Source of the DNA: Burkholderiales bacterium PBB3 | GTDB lineage: Bacteria > Pseudomonadota > Gammaproteobacteria > Burkholderiales > Burkholderiaceae_C | Direction: 5' to 3' | DNA length: 50,208 nucleotides | NCBI GenBank assembly: GCA_002256115.1 | Contig: NKIK01000033.1 | Span: 1-50,208 of the forward strand | Shown here: positions 50,208 to 50,208 of the stretch, piece by piece | Numbering within the stretch: position 1 is the stretch's first letter | How the letters are laid out: each line of letters opens with the position of its first letter | Program-made: the position numbers and the translations under genes | Notes under the pieces: model-generated | Database searches by the model: none | What the model saw: only the letters and a program-made list of their open reading frames with translations | What the model was told of the DNA's origin: nothing

Positions 50208-50208
50208 A

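Noticed and set aside
1..50208. tRNA, rRNA, prophage or CRISPR-Cas genes
   Set aside because: No cloverleaf-like or rRNA sequence, phage structural gene, integrase or cas gene was recognised anywhere in the window.

Overview
The window looks like chromosomal DNA from a high-G+C betaproteobacterium of the Comamonadaceae (Rhodoferax/Polaromonas-like). Supporting signs are the xseB-ispA-dxs cluster, a TakP-type TRAP binding protein, TctA/TctB membrane proteins, a phasin-like protein with a histone-H1-like tail, and a short dispersed intergenic repeat present in five copies. This placement is inference from protein style and gene order; no rRNA or tRNA gene is present to anchor it. Nearly the whole window is ordinary dense coding sequence and no gene-free stretch exceeds about 230 bases.

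Layout. 1-140 holds the tail of a probable IS66-type transposase. 229-5910 (minus) is a hybrid sensor kinase, a LuxR-type response regulator, an M1-type aminopeptidase-like protein and a membrane protein. 6033-8726 (minus) is an SPFH/band-7 protein, a small ribbon-helix-helix-like protein and a lipoprotein with a Pro/Val repeat stalk, behind a clear sigma70-like promoter with an overlapping palindrome. 8829-11350 holds a mercaptopyruvate sulfurtransferase, a parDE toxin-antitoxin pair with its own operator-like repeat, and an EamA transporter. 11441-12634 is a Rieske oxygenase with a long structured leader. 12861-16029 is the isoprenoid cluster xseB-ispA-dxs.

16196-21184 carries a TRAP transporter in which the binding protein (plus strand) is split from its two membrane subunits (minus strand) by an NhaD-type sodium/proton antiporter. 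21328-22302 is a periplasmic cyclophilin. 22357-28852 (plus) is a tight run of tatD, a spermidine-synthase-like gene, an orphan GspE/PilB ATPase, tctB, tctA and dusC. 28807-30665 (minus) is a ketopantoate-reductase-like enzyme with a Nudix hydrolase. 30787-33310 (plus) is a short-chain dehydrogenase and gshA, followed by an NhaR-like LysR regulator and the phasin/H1-like protein.

35064-43394 is a mixed housekeeping stretch: an RbgA-type GTPase, a 46-residue basic protein, a catalase-family protein, a DUF2087-like protein, a GST, a periplasmic binding protein, an MtfA-type peptidase, a DsbC/G-like thiol-disulfide protein, a DHH phosphoesterase and a YhhQ-type transporter. 43447-48474 (minus) is the most system-like block: receiver-only regulator, periplasmic solute-binding protein, PAS-containing histidine kinase and a secreted RCC1-repeat protein, with gaps of 12, 3 and 24 bases, suggesting one operon in which the binding protein may feed the kinase. 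48651-49982 is a lipoprotein lipase/esterase with a strong terminator.
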